Part shown: positions 35,130 through 43,276 of the stretch, one piece after another
Numbering within the stretch: the first letter of the stretch is position 1
Layout: every line of letters starts with the position of its first letter
NCBI RefSeq assembly: GCF_004519295.1
Contig: NZ_SOZH01000013.1
Location: 1 to 64,000 of the forward strand
Reading direction: 5' to 3'
DNA: 64,000 nt
Source: Cellulosimicrobium funkei
GTDB lineage: Bacteria; Actinomycetota; Actinomycetes; Actinomycetales; Cellulomonadaceae
The notes under the pieces: generated by a model
What the model was told of the DNA's origin: nothing
The model's database searches: none
Seen by the model: the letters and a program-made list of their open reading frames with translations, nothing else
Made by a program: the position numbers and the translations under genes

Positions 35130-35220
35130 ATGTGAGCCGTGCTCACGGACCGGCGCCTGGAGCACCGGCCGTCGAAAAGTGTACCCGGTCCGCGGGGTGC
35201 TCCTGGACGCCTTTCTCGCG

Positions 35221-35922
35221 TCAGACCTCGCCGGCTCCTGTGACGGTCGCCACGGCCGGGTCGTCGGTGGCGTCCGTGCCTTCCGCGGGGCGCGTGCGCC
35301 CGAGGGTCACGCTCGTCGTGACGACCTGCTCCGCGATCTTGCGGGCGGTCGCCGAGTCCGGGCCCGGCGCGGGCACGAAGACGGCGGCGCGGTAGTAGCG
35401 CAGCTCGTCGATGCTCTCGAGGATATCGGCGAGCGCGCGGTGCCCGCCGTGCTTCTCGGGAGAGGAGAAGTAGGCGCGGGGGTACCAGCGGCGCGAGAGC
35501 TCCTTGACGGAGGAGACGTCGATGATCCGGTAGTGCAGGTGGCTCATGAGGGCCGGCATGTCGCGGTCGAGGAACGCCTTGTCGGTCCCGACGGAGTTCC
35601 CCGCGAGGGGCGCCTTCCCGGGCTCCGGCACCCAGGTGCGGACGTAGTCCAGGACGCGCTGCTCGGCCTCGGCCAGCGTCAGGCCCTCGTCGAGCTCGTC
35701 CAGGAGGCCGGACGTCGTGTGCATCTGGCGCACGAAGTCGCCCATCTGCTCGAGCGCCTCGGCCGGGGGGCGGACCAGGACGTCGACCCCGTCGCCGAGC
35801 ACGTTGAGCTCGGAGTCGGTGACGACCGCGGCGACCTCGACGAGGGCGTCGGCGCCCAGGTCGAGCCCGGTCATCTCGCAGTCGATCCAGACGATGCGTT
35901 CGTTCGCGTTCACAGGGCTCAC
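35221..35922 (-). CDS. orn: oligoribonuclease
   Basis: A 233-residue DEDDh 3'-5' exoribonuclease that degrades 2-5-nt RNAs and pGpG from c-di-GMP turnover. Exo [28 protein letters not shown] is near residue 8, Exo II contains [16 protein letters not shown], and Exo III contains H[17 protein letters not shown]. The C-terminal 45 residues are a low-complexity extension. GTG 35922 is chosen because TAGGCT (minus strand, 35929-35934) ends 6 nt upstream; an in-frame GTG 6 nt earlier would fall in that spacer. Confidence 0.93.
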   Translation of the reverse strand: MSPVNANERIVWIDCEMTGLDLGADALVEVAAVVTDSELNVLGDGVDVLVRPPAEALEQMGDFVRQMHTTSGLLDELDEGLTLAEAEQRVLDYVRTWVPEPGKAPLAGNSVGTDKAFLDRDMPALMSHLHYRIIDVSSVKELSRRWYPRAYFSSPEKHGGHRALADILESIDELRYYRAAVFVPAPGPDSATARKIAEQVVTTSVTLGRTRPAEGTDATDDPAVATVTGAGEV

Positions 35923-35928
35923 GCCCAC

Positions 35929-35934
35929 AGCCTA
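35929..35934 (-). promoter_or_regulatory. -10 box of a leaderless promoter (orn)
   Basis: On the minus strand this reads TAGGCT and ends 6 nt before the orn GTG. Confidence 0.5.
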
Positions 35935-36056
35935 GCCGCGCACGAGGAAGGCCCCGGCGGTCCGGTCCACGGAGGGTCCGGACGGCCGAGGCCTTCGACG
36001 GGTCGCGCTCTCGCCCGGCGGGGTGTGCCCCCGGTGCGACGAGCGCTCGGTGCGCG

Positions 36057-36206
36057 TCATGCGGTGCGGCGCGACAGGCGGGCCTGCCGGGTGTGCGCCG
36101 GGACGCGGGTCGTGGTGCGGCGCAGCTGCGACCGGCGCAGGGTCTGCTCCTGCAGCTGCTCGCGACGGCTGAGGGCCGCCACGTCGTACGTGATCAAGGG
36201 ATGCAT
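36057..36206 (-). CDS. short basic hypothetical protein
   Basis: A 49-residue frame beginning MHPLITYDVAALSRREQLQEQ and ending in an Arg-rich tail (LRRSQLRRTTTRVPAHTRQA). Very short proteins with a similar MHP-L-x-Y-E/D start and Arg/Gln-rich helix are frequent in actinobacterial genomes; the function is unknown. It is too short for confident detection, but the start resembles that class and it fills an otherwise empty gap. No strong Shine-Dalgarno was seen. Confidence 0.5.
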   Translation of the reverse strand: MHPLITYDVAALSRREQLQEQTLRRSQLRRTTTRVPAHTRQARLSRRTA

Positions 36207-36419
36207 GGTGCTGCTCTCGTGACGCTGGGTTCGTGGGTCTGGCCTGACCCTCCACCGCCCGGTACGGACCGGACGGACGCCACCGCGGTGTGTGCTCATA
36301 CGACCACGCCGGGCGCCGGGGGCGCACGGGATTTTCGCCAGGACCGCCCGGGGGCCCGTCCGGTCCGTCGGAGGGTCGGCCCGGGACCGTGCCGCGCTGC
36401 GTCGTCGGCCCGCGTTCCG

Positions 36420-36425
36420 TAGCCT
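36420..36425 (+). promoter_or_regulatory. -10 box of a leaderless promoter (PAP2 gene)
   Basis: TAGCCT lies 6 nt before the ATG at 36432. The 225 nt upstream, to the small ORF start, hold no other evident feature. Confidence 0.5.
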
Positions 36426-36431
36426 CCGGGG

Positions 36432-37169
36432 ATGGGTGCGACGACGAGCGGGTCGAAGGAGGGCACGTCGCCGCGGGCGGTGCTCGTGAGCGTCTGGCCG
36501 GGGGTGCTCCTGGTCCTGGTCGGCGTCCTGGGCTTCGCCGGCCTGCTGGACTCCGTCCGGGAGCGGGACGACCTCTGGCGGTTCGACGAGCCGCTGCTGG
36601 CCTGGATGGTCGCGCACCGGACTCCCGTCGCCACGGGGGTGCTGACGGTCGTGACGAACGTGTTCGGCCCGTTCGTGCTGCCCGTCCTCGTGGCGGTGGG
36701 GTGCGTCGTGTGGGCCCGCCGCTCGGGGACGTGGTGGGAGCCGGGCCTGCTCGCCGGGGCGATGGTGCTCGCGACCCTCGTCTCGAGCGTGCTCAAGGCC
36801 GTGATCGCGCGACCGCGCCCCCCGGACGTCTCGATGGTCGTGGCCGGGGTGGAGCGGTCGTTCTCGTTCCCGTCGGGCCACACGATCGGCGCGGCGGCGC
36901 TCGTGCTCGTCGGGGGCTACCTCGTGTGGCACCGCCACCGCGACGCGCGCGTGCTCACGGTCTGGGTCGTGGCGTCGGTGCTCGTCGTCGGGACCGTGGC
37001 GCTGAGCCGGCTCTACCTCGGGTACCACTTCCTCACGGACGTCCTCGCCGGGCTCTGCCTGGCCGTGGCGGTGCTCGGCGTCGTGGTCGCGGTCAGCCGG
37101 GTGCACGACCTGCTGGCTCGACCGGAGGCATCCCCGCGGCGCGTCGAGGCGCCGCCCGAGGAATCTTAA
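36432..37169 (+). CDS. PAP2-family membrane phosphatase
   Basis: A 245-residue protein with six membrane helices. The three catalytic motifs of the PAP2 superfamily are present: KAVIARPRPP (KX6RP), SFPSGHTIGAAAL (PSGH) and SRLYLGYHFLTDVLAG (SRX5HX3D). Family members dephosphorylate undecaprenyl pyrophosphate, phosphatidic acid or related lipids outside the membrane. The TAA stop (rare in this window) lies directly before a regulatory palindrome of the next gene. Confidence 0.9.
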   Translation: MGATTSGSKEGTSPRAVLVSVWPGVLLVLVGVLGFAGLLDSVRERDDLWRFDEPLLAWMVAHRTPVATGVLTVVTNVFGPFVLPVLVAVGCVVWARRSGTWWEPGLLAGAMVLATLVSSVLKAVIARPRPPDVSMVVAGVERSFSFPSGHTIGAAALVLVGGYLVWHRHRDARVLTVWVVASVLVVGTVALSRLYLGYHFLTDVLAGLCLAVAVLGVVVAVSRVHDLLARPEASPRRVEAPPEES

Positions 37170-37197
37170 GAAAGAACTCTTGCGCAAGATATCTTTC
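37170..37197 (+). promoter_or_regulatory. operator palindrome of the ArsR-like regulator
   Basis: A 28-nt dyad whose core CTTGCGCAAG is perfect and whose outer arms GAAAGA and TCTTTC also match, with two mismatched pairs between. It begins at the base after the PAP2 stop and overlaps the region where the -35 of the regulator promoter should lie, a typical place for autorepression. Confidence 0.65.
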
Positions 37198-37203
37198 GTG
37201 ACG

Positions 37204-37209
37204 TAGCGT
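37204..37209 (+). promoter_or_regulatory. -10 box of the regulator-pump operon
   Basis: TAGCGT lies 7 nt before the ATG at 37217, so this transcript is also predicted to be leaderless. Confidence 0.5.
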
Positions 37210-37216
37210 CGTCGCC

Positions 37217-37840
37217 ATGACGACCGCTGCCGACCGCCCCGCGCCGGGCACCCCCGCGAGCACGACCCCGCCGGAGCCGGTCGTCGCGACCGACCCGGCG
37301 AGCATCCGCGCCCTCGCGCACCCCCTGCGCCTGCGGATCCTCGCGCTGCTCGACGACGAGGGCGAGGTCACGGCCACGCGCTGCGCCGAGGTCACGGGCG
37401 AGTCGGTCGCGAGCTGCTCGTTCCACCTGCGCATGCTCGCGAAGTACGGCTACGTCGAGGCCGCCGAGCGGCGCGGCAAGGAGCGCCCGTGGCGGACGGT
37501 CGGGCGCGGCCGCCAGACCCGCTTCGACCCCGACGTGCCCGAGTCGCTGCCCGCGGCGAGCGCCGTGGCGGACCTCGTGCTCGGCCAGGAGGCGGCGCGC
37601 GTGCGGGCGTGGCTCGCCGGCGCCGCGGCGGAAGACCCGCGGTGGCTGCTCGCCTCCACGCTCAGCTCGTCGTCGTTCTACGCGACGCGCGAGGAGCTCG
37701 ACGCGCTCGCGCGCGAGGTCGAGGCGCTCACCGACCGGTTCGCCGGGCGCTGGGAGGACCCGGCGCTGCGCCCCGAGGGCGCGCGACCGGCGCGGCTGTT
37801 CGCCGTCGTCAACGCCGACCCGCCCGCGGACCCCCGGTGA
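37217..37840 (+). CDS. ArsR-family-like winged-helix regulator
   Basis: A 207-residue transcription factor. The winged helix spans about residues 30-105: IRALAHPLRLRILALLDDEGEVTATRCAEVTGESVASCSFHLRMLAKYGYVEAAERRGKERPWRTV, with the recognition helix in SVASCSFHLRMLA. The C-terminal half is helical and may sense a ligand. It is co-transcribed with the MFS gene, whose GTG overlaps its stop by 4 nt, so it probably represses that efflux pump in response to the pump substrate. The palindrome upstream is the likely autoregulatory site. Confidence 0.85.
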   Translation: MTTAADRPAPGTPASTTPPEPVVATDPASIRALAHPLRLRILALLDDEGEVTATRCAEVTGESVASCSFHLRMLAKYGYVEAAERRGKERPWRTVGRGRQTRFDPDVPESLPAASAVADLVLGQEAARVRAWLAGAAAEDPRWLLASTLSSSSFYATREELDALAREVEALTDRFAGRWEDPALRPEGARPARLFAVVNADPPADPR

Positions 37841-39159
37841 CCGCGCCGTCCGAGCCGGCGGCCACGGACCAGGCCGCGGCGCCGACGTCGACCGCCGCGC
37901 CGACGGCGACCGGGGAGAGGGCGACCGGGGCGTCCGCGCCGCAGCGCGAGAGCACGACGCCGGGACCGGACGCACGGGCGGCGCTCCGCGGGCGCCCCTT
38001 CCGGCTGCTCTCCGTCGCGTGGGGCTTCACCAACTTCGCCGACTCGGTGCTCGCGATCATCCTCGCCGTGTGGGTCAAGGACCTCACGGGATCGAACGGT
38101 GCGGCCGGGCTCGTGTTCGCCGCGCTGGGCCTGCCCGCGCTCGCGTCGCCGTTCCTCGGCCAGCTCGCCGACCGGGTGTCCCGCCGCCGGATGCTCGTCG
38201 CGACGTACCTCGTCGGCGCGGCCGTGCTGCTCGCGCTCCTCCTCGTCCGCGGCCCGGGACAGGTGTGGCTCGTGCTCCTCGTGACGGTCGTGTACTCGGG
38301 GGTCGGGTTCGCGACGTCCGCGGCGCAGTCCGGGCTCGTGCGCGACATGCTGCCCGACGACGCGCTCGCCGCCGCGAACGGCCGTCTCACGACGATCGAC
38401 CAGGTGTTCCGCCTGCTCATGCCCGTCGTCGGCGCGGGCGCCTACGCGATGGCGGGCGTGTGGCCGCTCGTCCTGGCCGCGTCGGGCGCGTTCGTCGTCG
38501 CGGCCGCGGTGGTGGCGCGCGTGCGGGTGCGCGAGACACCGCCGGCCGACGAGCGCGAGCCGTACCTCGCCGAGGTGACGGCGGGCTTCCGGCACCTCGC
38601 GCGGACGGCCCCGCTCGGCGTGCTCACCGTCGCCCTCGTCGTCGCGTTCGGGGCGGTGGGCCTGCTCAACGCCGTGAGCCTCGCGATCGTCGAGGACGGC
38701 CTCGGCCTGCCCGCCGCGCTGCTCGGCCCGGTCTCGTCCGTCCAGGCCGTGACCGCGATCGTGGCCGGCCTCACCGCCGCCCGGCTCGCGGCCCGGTGGG
38801 GCGCGCAGCGCCTCGTCGCGCTGGGGCTGGTCGTGCTCGCGCTCGGCATCGTCCCGGCGACCGGCACGAGCGTGGTGGCGGTCGTCGTCGGGCTGGGCGG
38901 CGTCGGCCTCGGCGTCACGTGGGCGATCGTCGGGTTCGTCACCGAGCGCCAGCTCCGCACGCCGCCCGCGCTCCAGGGCCGGGTGGCCGCGGCGAGCACC
39001 ATGCTGCTCAACGTGCCCCAGCTCCTGCTCACCGTGGTGGGGGCCGCGCTCGTCGGGGTCGTGGACTACCGGGTGCTGCTCGTCGTGACCGTGGCGGGCA
39101 TCGCCGTCGCCGCGGCGCTCGCCCTGCGTGGCCGCCGCGCCGTCGCCGGCGCGCGCTAG
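37837..39159 (+). CDS. MFS efflux transporter
   Basis: A 440-residue permease of the major facilitator superfamily with 12 predicted helices after a 45-residue low-complexity N-terminal tail. The motif A-like LGQLADRVSRRRMLVATYLV is near residue 108, and LPDDALAAANGRLTTIDQVFRLLMPVVGAGAY near residue 172 is typical of multidrug or macrolide exporters of the MefA/EntS branch. Paired with the ArsR-like regulator, it is probably an inducible drug or metabolite pump. The GTG start gives the coupled overlap. Confidence 0.85.
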   Translation: MTAPSEPAATDQAAAPTSTAAPTATGERATGASAPQRESTTPGPDARAALRGRPFRLLSVAWGFTNFADSVLAIILAVWVKDLTGSNGAAGLVFAALGLPALASPFLGQLADRVSRRRMLVATYLVGAAVLLALLLVRGPGQVWLVLLVTVVYSGVGFATSAAQSGLVRDMLPDDALAAANGRLTTIDQVFRLLMPVVGAGAYAMAGVWPLVLAASGAFVVAAAVVARVRVRETPPADEREPYLAEVTAGFRHLARTAPLGVLTVALVVAFGAVGLLNAVSLAIVEDGLGLPAALLGPVSSVQAVTAIVAGLTAARLAARWGAQRLVALGLVVLALGIVPATGTSVVAVVVGLGGVGLGVTWAIVGFVTERQLRTPPALQGRVAAASTMLLNVPQLLLTVVGAALVGVVDYRVLLVVTVAGIAVAAALALRGRRAVAGAR

Positions 39160-39269
39160 CGGGACCGACCGGCGGCACAGCGGCGGGGCCGGGACAGCGG
39201 GCACGACAGCGGGGGGACGACGGCGGGGCGCAGCACCGGGACCACCGGCGAGACGACGCCGGGGCGGCC
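39160..39269. repeat. short imperfect tandem repeat between convergent genes
   Basis: The spacer between the MFS and bioN genes contains several imperfect copies of a GACAGCGGG unit (about 39175-39230). No gene is present. Confidence 0.35.
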
Positions 39270-39869
39270 TCAGTCGTCGAGGCCGCGGGCGCGCAGCGCG
39301 TCGCCGAGCGCGTCCGCCTGGCGCAGGGCGCCCACGACGAGCGGGACGGCGAAGGCCCGGACGTCGTGCTCCCGGCCGCGCGCGCGGCACGCGTCCCGCA
39401 CGCGCTGCGCGAGCGCCGCGACCACCGGGACGGAGCGCACGGCGAGCGAGAGGACGAGCGCGACCCGGCCGACGTCGACCCCCGCGCGGCGGAGCGGGCG
39501 CAGCCCGCGCTCGATCGCCGCGAGCACCGCGGCCGTGCGGGTCGTGAGCAGCACGAGGCCCGCGAGCGCGACGAGCGCCACGAGGCGGGTCGTGAGGACC
39601 ACCGCGGCGGCGGGACCGAGCGCGAACCACTGCACCGCGAGGAGCACCGGCACGACGAGCCGCAGCGGTCGGACCTGCTCCCACGCCGCGCGGGCCCCCA
39701 CCCCCGCGAGCGCGTAGAGCACCGCGACCACGACGACCACGACCCCCACCGCGACCGGTGACGACACGAGCAGCACCGCGCCCGACGCCGTCGCGAGGCC
39801 GACGAGCTTCGCCCCGGCCGGGAGGCGGTGCAGCACCGAGGTGCCCGGCCGGTAGCCGCCCGGCGTCAT
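39270..39869 (-). CDS. bioN: energy-coupling factor transmembrane protein (BioN/EcfT)
   Basis: A 199-residue membrane subunit of a biotin ECF transporter. It starts with PGTSVLHRLPAGAKLVGL, the conserved EcfT/CbiQ opening, has four to five helices and ends with the coupling region RVRDACRARGREHDVRAF and the paired A-R-G motifs (RARGLDD). It is shorter than usual EcfT (about 250), as is typical for BioN. The ATG overlaps the bioM stop by 4 nt. It is the last gene of the biotin operon. Confidence 0.9.
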   Translation of the reverse strand: MTPGGYRPGTSVLHRLPAGAKLVGLATASGAVLLVSSPVAVGVVVVVVAVLYALAGVGARAAWEQVRPLRLVVPVLLAVQWFALGPAAAVVLTTRLVALVALAGLVLLTTRTAAVLAAIERGLRPLRRAGVDVGRVALVLSLAVRSVPVVAALAQRVRDACRARGREHDVRAFAVPLVVGALRQADALGDALRARGLDD

Positions 39870-40654
39870 CCCGGCCCCGCGTCGACCAGGCGCCGGTAGT
39901 GCGCGACGGCCGGGCCCGGCGCGTCGTCCGCCACGACCCGCCCGCCGTCGACCACGAGCACGCGGTCCATCGCGTCCATGAGCGCGAGGTCGTGCGAGAC
40001 GAGCACGACCTGCTGGGGGAGGGACGCGAGCTCGGCGGCGACGCGGCGCGTGTTGCGCAGGTCGAGGAGCGTGGTCGGCTCGTCGGCCACGACGAGGCGC
40101 GGTCCCGCCGCGAGCACGGAGGTGAGCGCGAGGAGCTGCTTCTGGCCGCCCGAGAGCAGGTGCGCGGGATGGTCAGCGTGCTCGGCGAGGCCGCGCGCGG
40201 CGAGCGCGCGCCGCACGACCGCGGCGCGCTCGTCCGCGGGGACGCCGCGCAGCGAGTACGCGACGTCCTCCGCCACGGTCGGCATGACGATCTGCGCGTC
40301 CGGGTCGGTGAACACGAACCCCACGCGCCGTCGCACCGCCGCGCCCTGGCGGCGCGTGTCGAGACCGTCGACGAGCACGCGTCCCGCGGTGGGCACGACG
40401 AGCCCGTTGAGCAGGCGGGCCAGGGTGCTCTTGCCCGAGCCGTTCGCCCCGACCACGCCGACCCGGCGCTCGCGCAGCTCGAGGCTCACGCCGCGCAGGA
40501 CGTCGCGCTCGCCGAGCCGCACGTGCACGTCCTCGAGCCGCACCACGCAGCCCGCTGCGCCGTCCTGCGGCGGGAGCTCGGGCGCGGGTGCCGCGACCTC
40601 GGGCGGGCGGTCCCGGCGTCGCCCCCGCAGGGCGCGCGCCGCCCGCGCGATCAC
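39866..40654 (-). CDS. bioM: biotin ECF transporter ATPase (BioM)
   Basis: A 262-residue ABC ATPase. Walker A GVVGANGSGKSTLARLLNG is near residue 74, the Q-loop FVFTDPDAQIVMPTVAEDVAY near residue 120, signature LLSGGQKQLLAL near 170, and Walker B LVVADEPTTLLD near 190. An N-terminal 40-residue Arg/Pro-rich tail is unusual. The GTG at 40654 overlaps the thiolase stop by 4 nt. With BioN and BioY it should form a dedicated biotin importer. Confidence 0.9.
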   Translation of the reverse strand: MIARAARALRGRRRDRPPEVAAPAPELPPQDGAAGCVVRLEDVHVRLGERDVLRGVSLELRERRVGVVGANGSGKSTLARLLNGLVVPTAGRVLVDGLDTRRQGAAVRRRVGFVFTDPDAQIVMPTVAEDVAYSLRGVPADERAAVVRRALAARGLAEHADHPAHLLSGGQKQLLALTSVLAAGPRLVVADEPTTLLDLRNTRRVAAELASLPQQVVLVSHDLALMDAMDRVLVVDGGRVVADDAPGPAVAHYRRLVDAGPG

Positions 40655-41862
40655 CGCGCCACCTCCACGAGCACCGCGACGCCCTGGCCGCCGCCGACCG
40701 CCGCCGTCGCGAGCCCGAGCGTCCCGGCCCGCGCGCCCCCGCGCACGAGCCGGGAGAACAGCCGGACCACGGACACCGCGCCGCTCGCGCCCCACGGGTG
40801 GCCCAGCGCGAGCGCGCCGCCGTCGGCGCACACGCGGGCGTCGTCCGCCGGGTCGCCCAGCGGGTCGAGGCCGAGCGCGTCGGTGACCGCGAGCACCTGG
40901 GCCGCGAACGCCTCGACGACCTCGACCGCGGCCACGTCGTCGAGCCGCGCGCCGGCGCGGTCGAGCACCGCGCGCACCGCGGGCACCGGGCCCCACCCGG
41001 GCAGCGCCGGGTCGCAGCCCACGGTGGCCGACGCGACGACCCGCAGGCCCGCGAGGCCCAGGTCGCGGCGCACCGCCTCGGGAACCACCGCGACGACCGC
41101 GGCGCCGTCGCTCACCGGGCTCGACGTCGCCGCCGTGACGGTCCCGTCGGGGGTGAACGCGGGGGAGAGCCGCGCGACGACGGCCGGGTCGAGGCGGCGC
41201 GCGCGCTCGTCGCGCTCCAGGGCACGGCCCGGCGGGCCGACGCGCACGGTCTCCGCGGCGAACCGCCCGGCGTCGTGCGCCGCGCGGGCGCGCGCGTGGC
41301 TGCGCACCGCGTACGCCTCCTGGCGCTCGCGGGTCACGCCGCGTCGTCGGGCGAGCTCGTCGGCCGCCGCGCCCATCCCCGGGTCGGCCCACGGCACGGG
41401 CGCGAACGCCGCGCGCGCGTACGGGACGTCGCCCCAGGGCGTGCGGTGGGCCCGCGCGGGCGAGCGCGTCGCGCTCTCGGTGCCGCCCGCGAGGACGAGC
41501 GCCGCCTCGCCCGCGCGGACCTGCTGCGCCGCGCCGAGCACGGCCGCGAGGCCCGACGCGCACTGCCGGTCGACGGTGAGCCCCGGCACGCCGACGCCCG
41601 CTCCGGCGGCGAGCGCCGCGACGCGCGCGACGTCCCCGCCGGGGCCCGTGCAGCACCCGAGCACGACGTCCGCAACGTCACCGTCGACGCCGTGCGCCCG
41701 CGCGTCGTCGAGGGTCGGGCGCAGCGCCGCGGCCGCGAGGTCCACCTCGGTGAGCGCCCGGTGCCCGTGGCCCGCGGAGCCGACCCACGTGCGGCGCGCG
41801 GCGACCACCACGGGCGTCGCGTCGGGCGCGCCGTTCGTCGCCCCGAACATCCGCCGGCTCAC
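40651..41862 (-). CDS. thiolase family acetyl-CoA acyltransferase
   Basis: A 403-residue thiolase. The nucleophilic cysteine is in TVDRQCASGLAAVLGAAQQV near residue 90; the other catalytic residues are in VEVVEAFAAQVLAV, CADGGALALGHPWGASGAV (GHP) and ATAAVGGGQGVAVLVE, where the usual CGGGG cysteine is replaced by VGGGQ. The changed final Cys may affect turnover. It lies between an acyl-CoA ligase and bioM, both overlapped by 4 nt. The gene order bioY-ligase-thiolase matches Bacillus yhfU-yhfT-yhfS, a biotin-related operon. Confidence 0.88.
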   Translation of the reverse strand: MSRRMFGATNGAPDATPVVVAARRTWVGSAGHGHRALTEVDLAAAALRPTLDDARAHGVDGDVADVVLGCCTGPGGDVARVAALAAGAGVGVPGLTVDRQCASGLAAVLGAAQQVRAGEAALVLAGGTESATRSPARAHRTPWGDVPYARAAFAPVPWADPGMGAAADELARRRGVTRERQEAYAVRSHARARAAHDAGRFAAETVRVGPPGRALERDERARRLDPAVVARLSPAFTPDGTVTAATSSPVSDGAAVVAVVPEAVRRDLGLAGLRVVASATVGCDPALPGWGPVPAVRAVLDRAGARLDDVAAVEVVEAFAAQVLAVTDALGLDPLGDPADDARVCADGGALALGHPWGASGAVSVVRLFSRLVRGGARAGTLGLATAAVGGGQGVAVLVEVAR

Positions 41863-43256
41863 CGCAGCGGCTCCAGGCCCGACCGCGCGAGGTCCGTCCC
41901 GCCCAGGGCTTCGCTCACCGCGCCGCGCGCGGACTTGCCCGACGGCGTCCTCGGCAGCGCGCGCGTGCCGTACCAGCGCCGCGGTCGCTGGGCCGGCGCG
42001 AGCGCCGCGCGGGCGACCCGCTCGAGGTGCGCGCGCAGCCCCGACCGGTCGTCGCACTCCACGACGGCCGTCACGACCGCCCCGAGGCGCCGGTGCGCCG
42101 TGCCGAGCACGACGACGTCGCGCACCCCGGGCACGGCCCGCAGCACGACCTCGACGTCCTCGGGCACGACCGTCGACCCGCCCGAGAGGATCGCGCCGTC
42201 GCCCCGGCCGCGCAGCACGAGCGGCTCCGGCCCCGGGTCGGCGAGGTCCCCGACGGTGTGCCACGCGCCGTCGCGCCGCAGCGGTCCCGTGGCGCGCGCG
42301 AGGTAGCCGCGCGACACCCACGGCGAGCGCACCCACACCTCGCCGACGCTCGCCGACGGCAGCGGACGGACCGCCAGGTCCACGCCGGGGAACGCGCGCA
42401 GCCCCGACCCGTCGGGGTCGTAGGCGACGAACGACAGCTCGACGGCGCCGTAGTACGCGAGCAGGTCGACGCCGAGGTCCCGCGCCCGCTCCCGCGCCCC
42501 GGGCGCGAGCGACGCCCCGCCGACGACCGCGTGCCGCAGCCGCGAGGGCGCGCCCGCGGCGACGGCGTCGAGCACGTCGTCGAGGACCTGCGGCACGAGG
42601 TGCACGACGTCGCTCGTCGCGAGCGCCGCCGTCGTCGCGGCCGGCGTGCGGGTGAGGACGGCGCACGCCCCGACGGCGAGCGTGTGCACGGCGGCGAAGC
42701 AGTACAGCGACGACGCGAGCGGGCCGGGGACGAGGACCGCGTCGGTGGGTCGCAGCCCGAGGAGACGGGTGACCGCGTCGAACGACCCCGCCCACGACGC
42801 GCGCGTGCGCACGACCGCGCGCGGGCGGCCGGTGCTCCCCGACGAGAACCCGGCCCACGCGAGGTCGTCGGGGCCGGGGACGTGCGGCGGCGCGGGCTCT
42901 GCGCCGTCAGCGGTGCCGGTCCCGCGCGGCAGCGGCACCTCGACGAACGTGCGCGGCGCGAGCGTGCGCAGCACCTCGGCGCGGTGGGCGCGCGGCCAGG
43001 CGGCGTCGCACACGAGCGGCGTCGCGCCCAGGTGGTCGACGGCCAGCATCGCCGTGAGCAGGTCGAGCGGGTCCGGCAGCGACACGGCGACGAGGTCGCC
43101 CGGTCGCGTACCCGACGCGCGCAGGTGCGTCGCGCCCGCGCGCACGTCCGCGGCGAGCGCGGCGTAGGTGCGCGACCGCTCGGGCGTGCGCAGGGCGGGA
43201 CGGTCGCGCGCGGCCGGGTCGGCGGCGTGCGTCAGGACCTGGTGGGCGACGGGCAC
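41859..43256 (-). CDS. AMP-forming acyl-CoA synthetase-like protein
   Basis: A 465-residue ANL-family enzyme that should activate a carboxylic acid to its CoA thioester. The ATP loop WAGFSSGSTGRPRAVVRT is near residue 132 (usual TSGSTGxPK; here the final Lys is Arg), AYYGAVELSFVAYD is near residue 260, GDLAD near 330 and the C-terminal catalytic Lys in LPRTPSGKSARGAV near 444. It is shorter than typical (500-560) members. The GTG at 43256 is 20 nt after the bioY stop. By context it may activate a dicarboxylic or fatty acid linked to biotin metabolism. Confidence 0.85.
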   Translation of the reverse strand: MPVAHQVLTHAADPAARDRPALRTPERSRTYAALAADVRAGATHLRASGTRPGDLVAVSLPDPLDLLTAMLAVDHLGATPLVCDAAWPRAHRAEVLRTLAPRTFVEVPLPRGTGTADGAEPAPPHVPGPDDLAWAGFSSGSTGRPRAVVRTRASWAGSFDAVTRLLGLRPTDAVLVPGPLASSLYCFAAVHTLAVGACAVLTRTPAATTAALATSDVVHLVPQVLDDVLDAVAAGAPSRLRHAVVGGASLAPGARERARDLGVDLLAYYGAVELSFVAYDPDGSGLRAFPGVDLAVRPLPSASVGEVWVRSPWVSRGYLARATGPLRRDGAWHTVGDLADPGPEPLVLRGRGDGAILSGGSTVVPEDVEVVLRAVPGVRDVVVLGTAHRRLGAVVTAVVECDDRSGLRAHLERVARAALAPAQRPRRWYGTRALPRTPSGKSARGAVSEALGGTDLARSGLEPLR

Positions 43257-43276
43257 GCGGACACTCTCGCAGGTGT

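Noticed and set aside
40651-43256. Ligase and thiolase as general fatty-acid oxidation genes
   Set aside because: No acyl-CoA dehydrogenase or hydratase accompanies them, and they are translationally coupled within the biotin transport operon.
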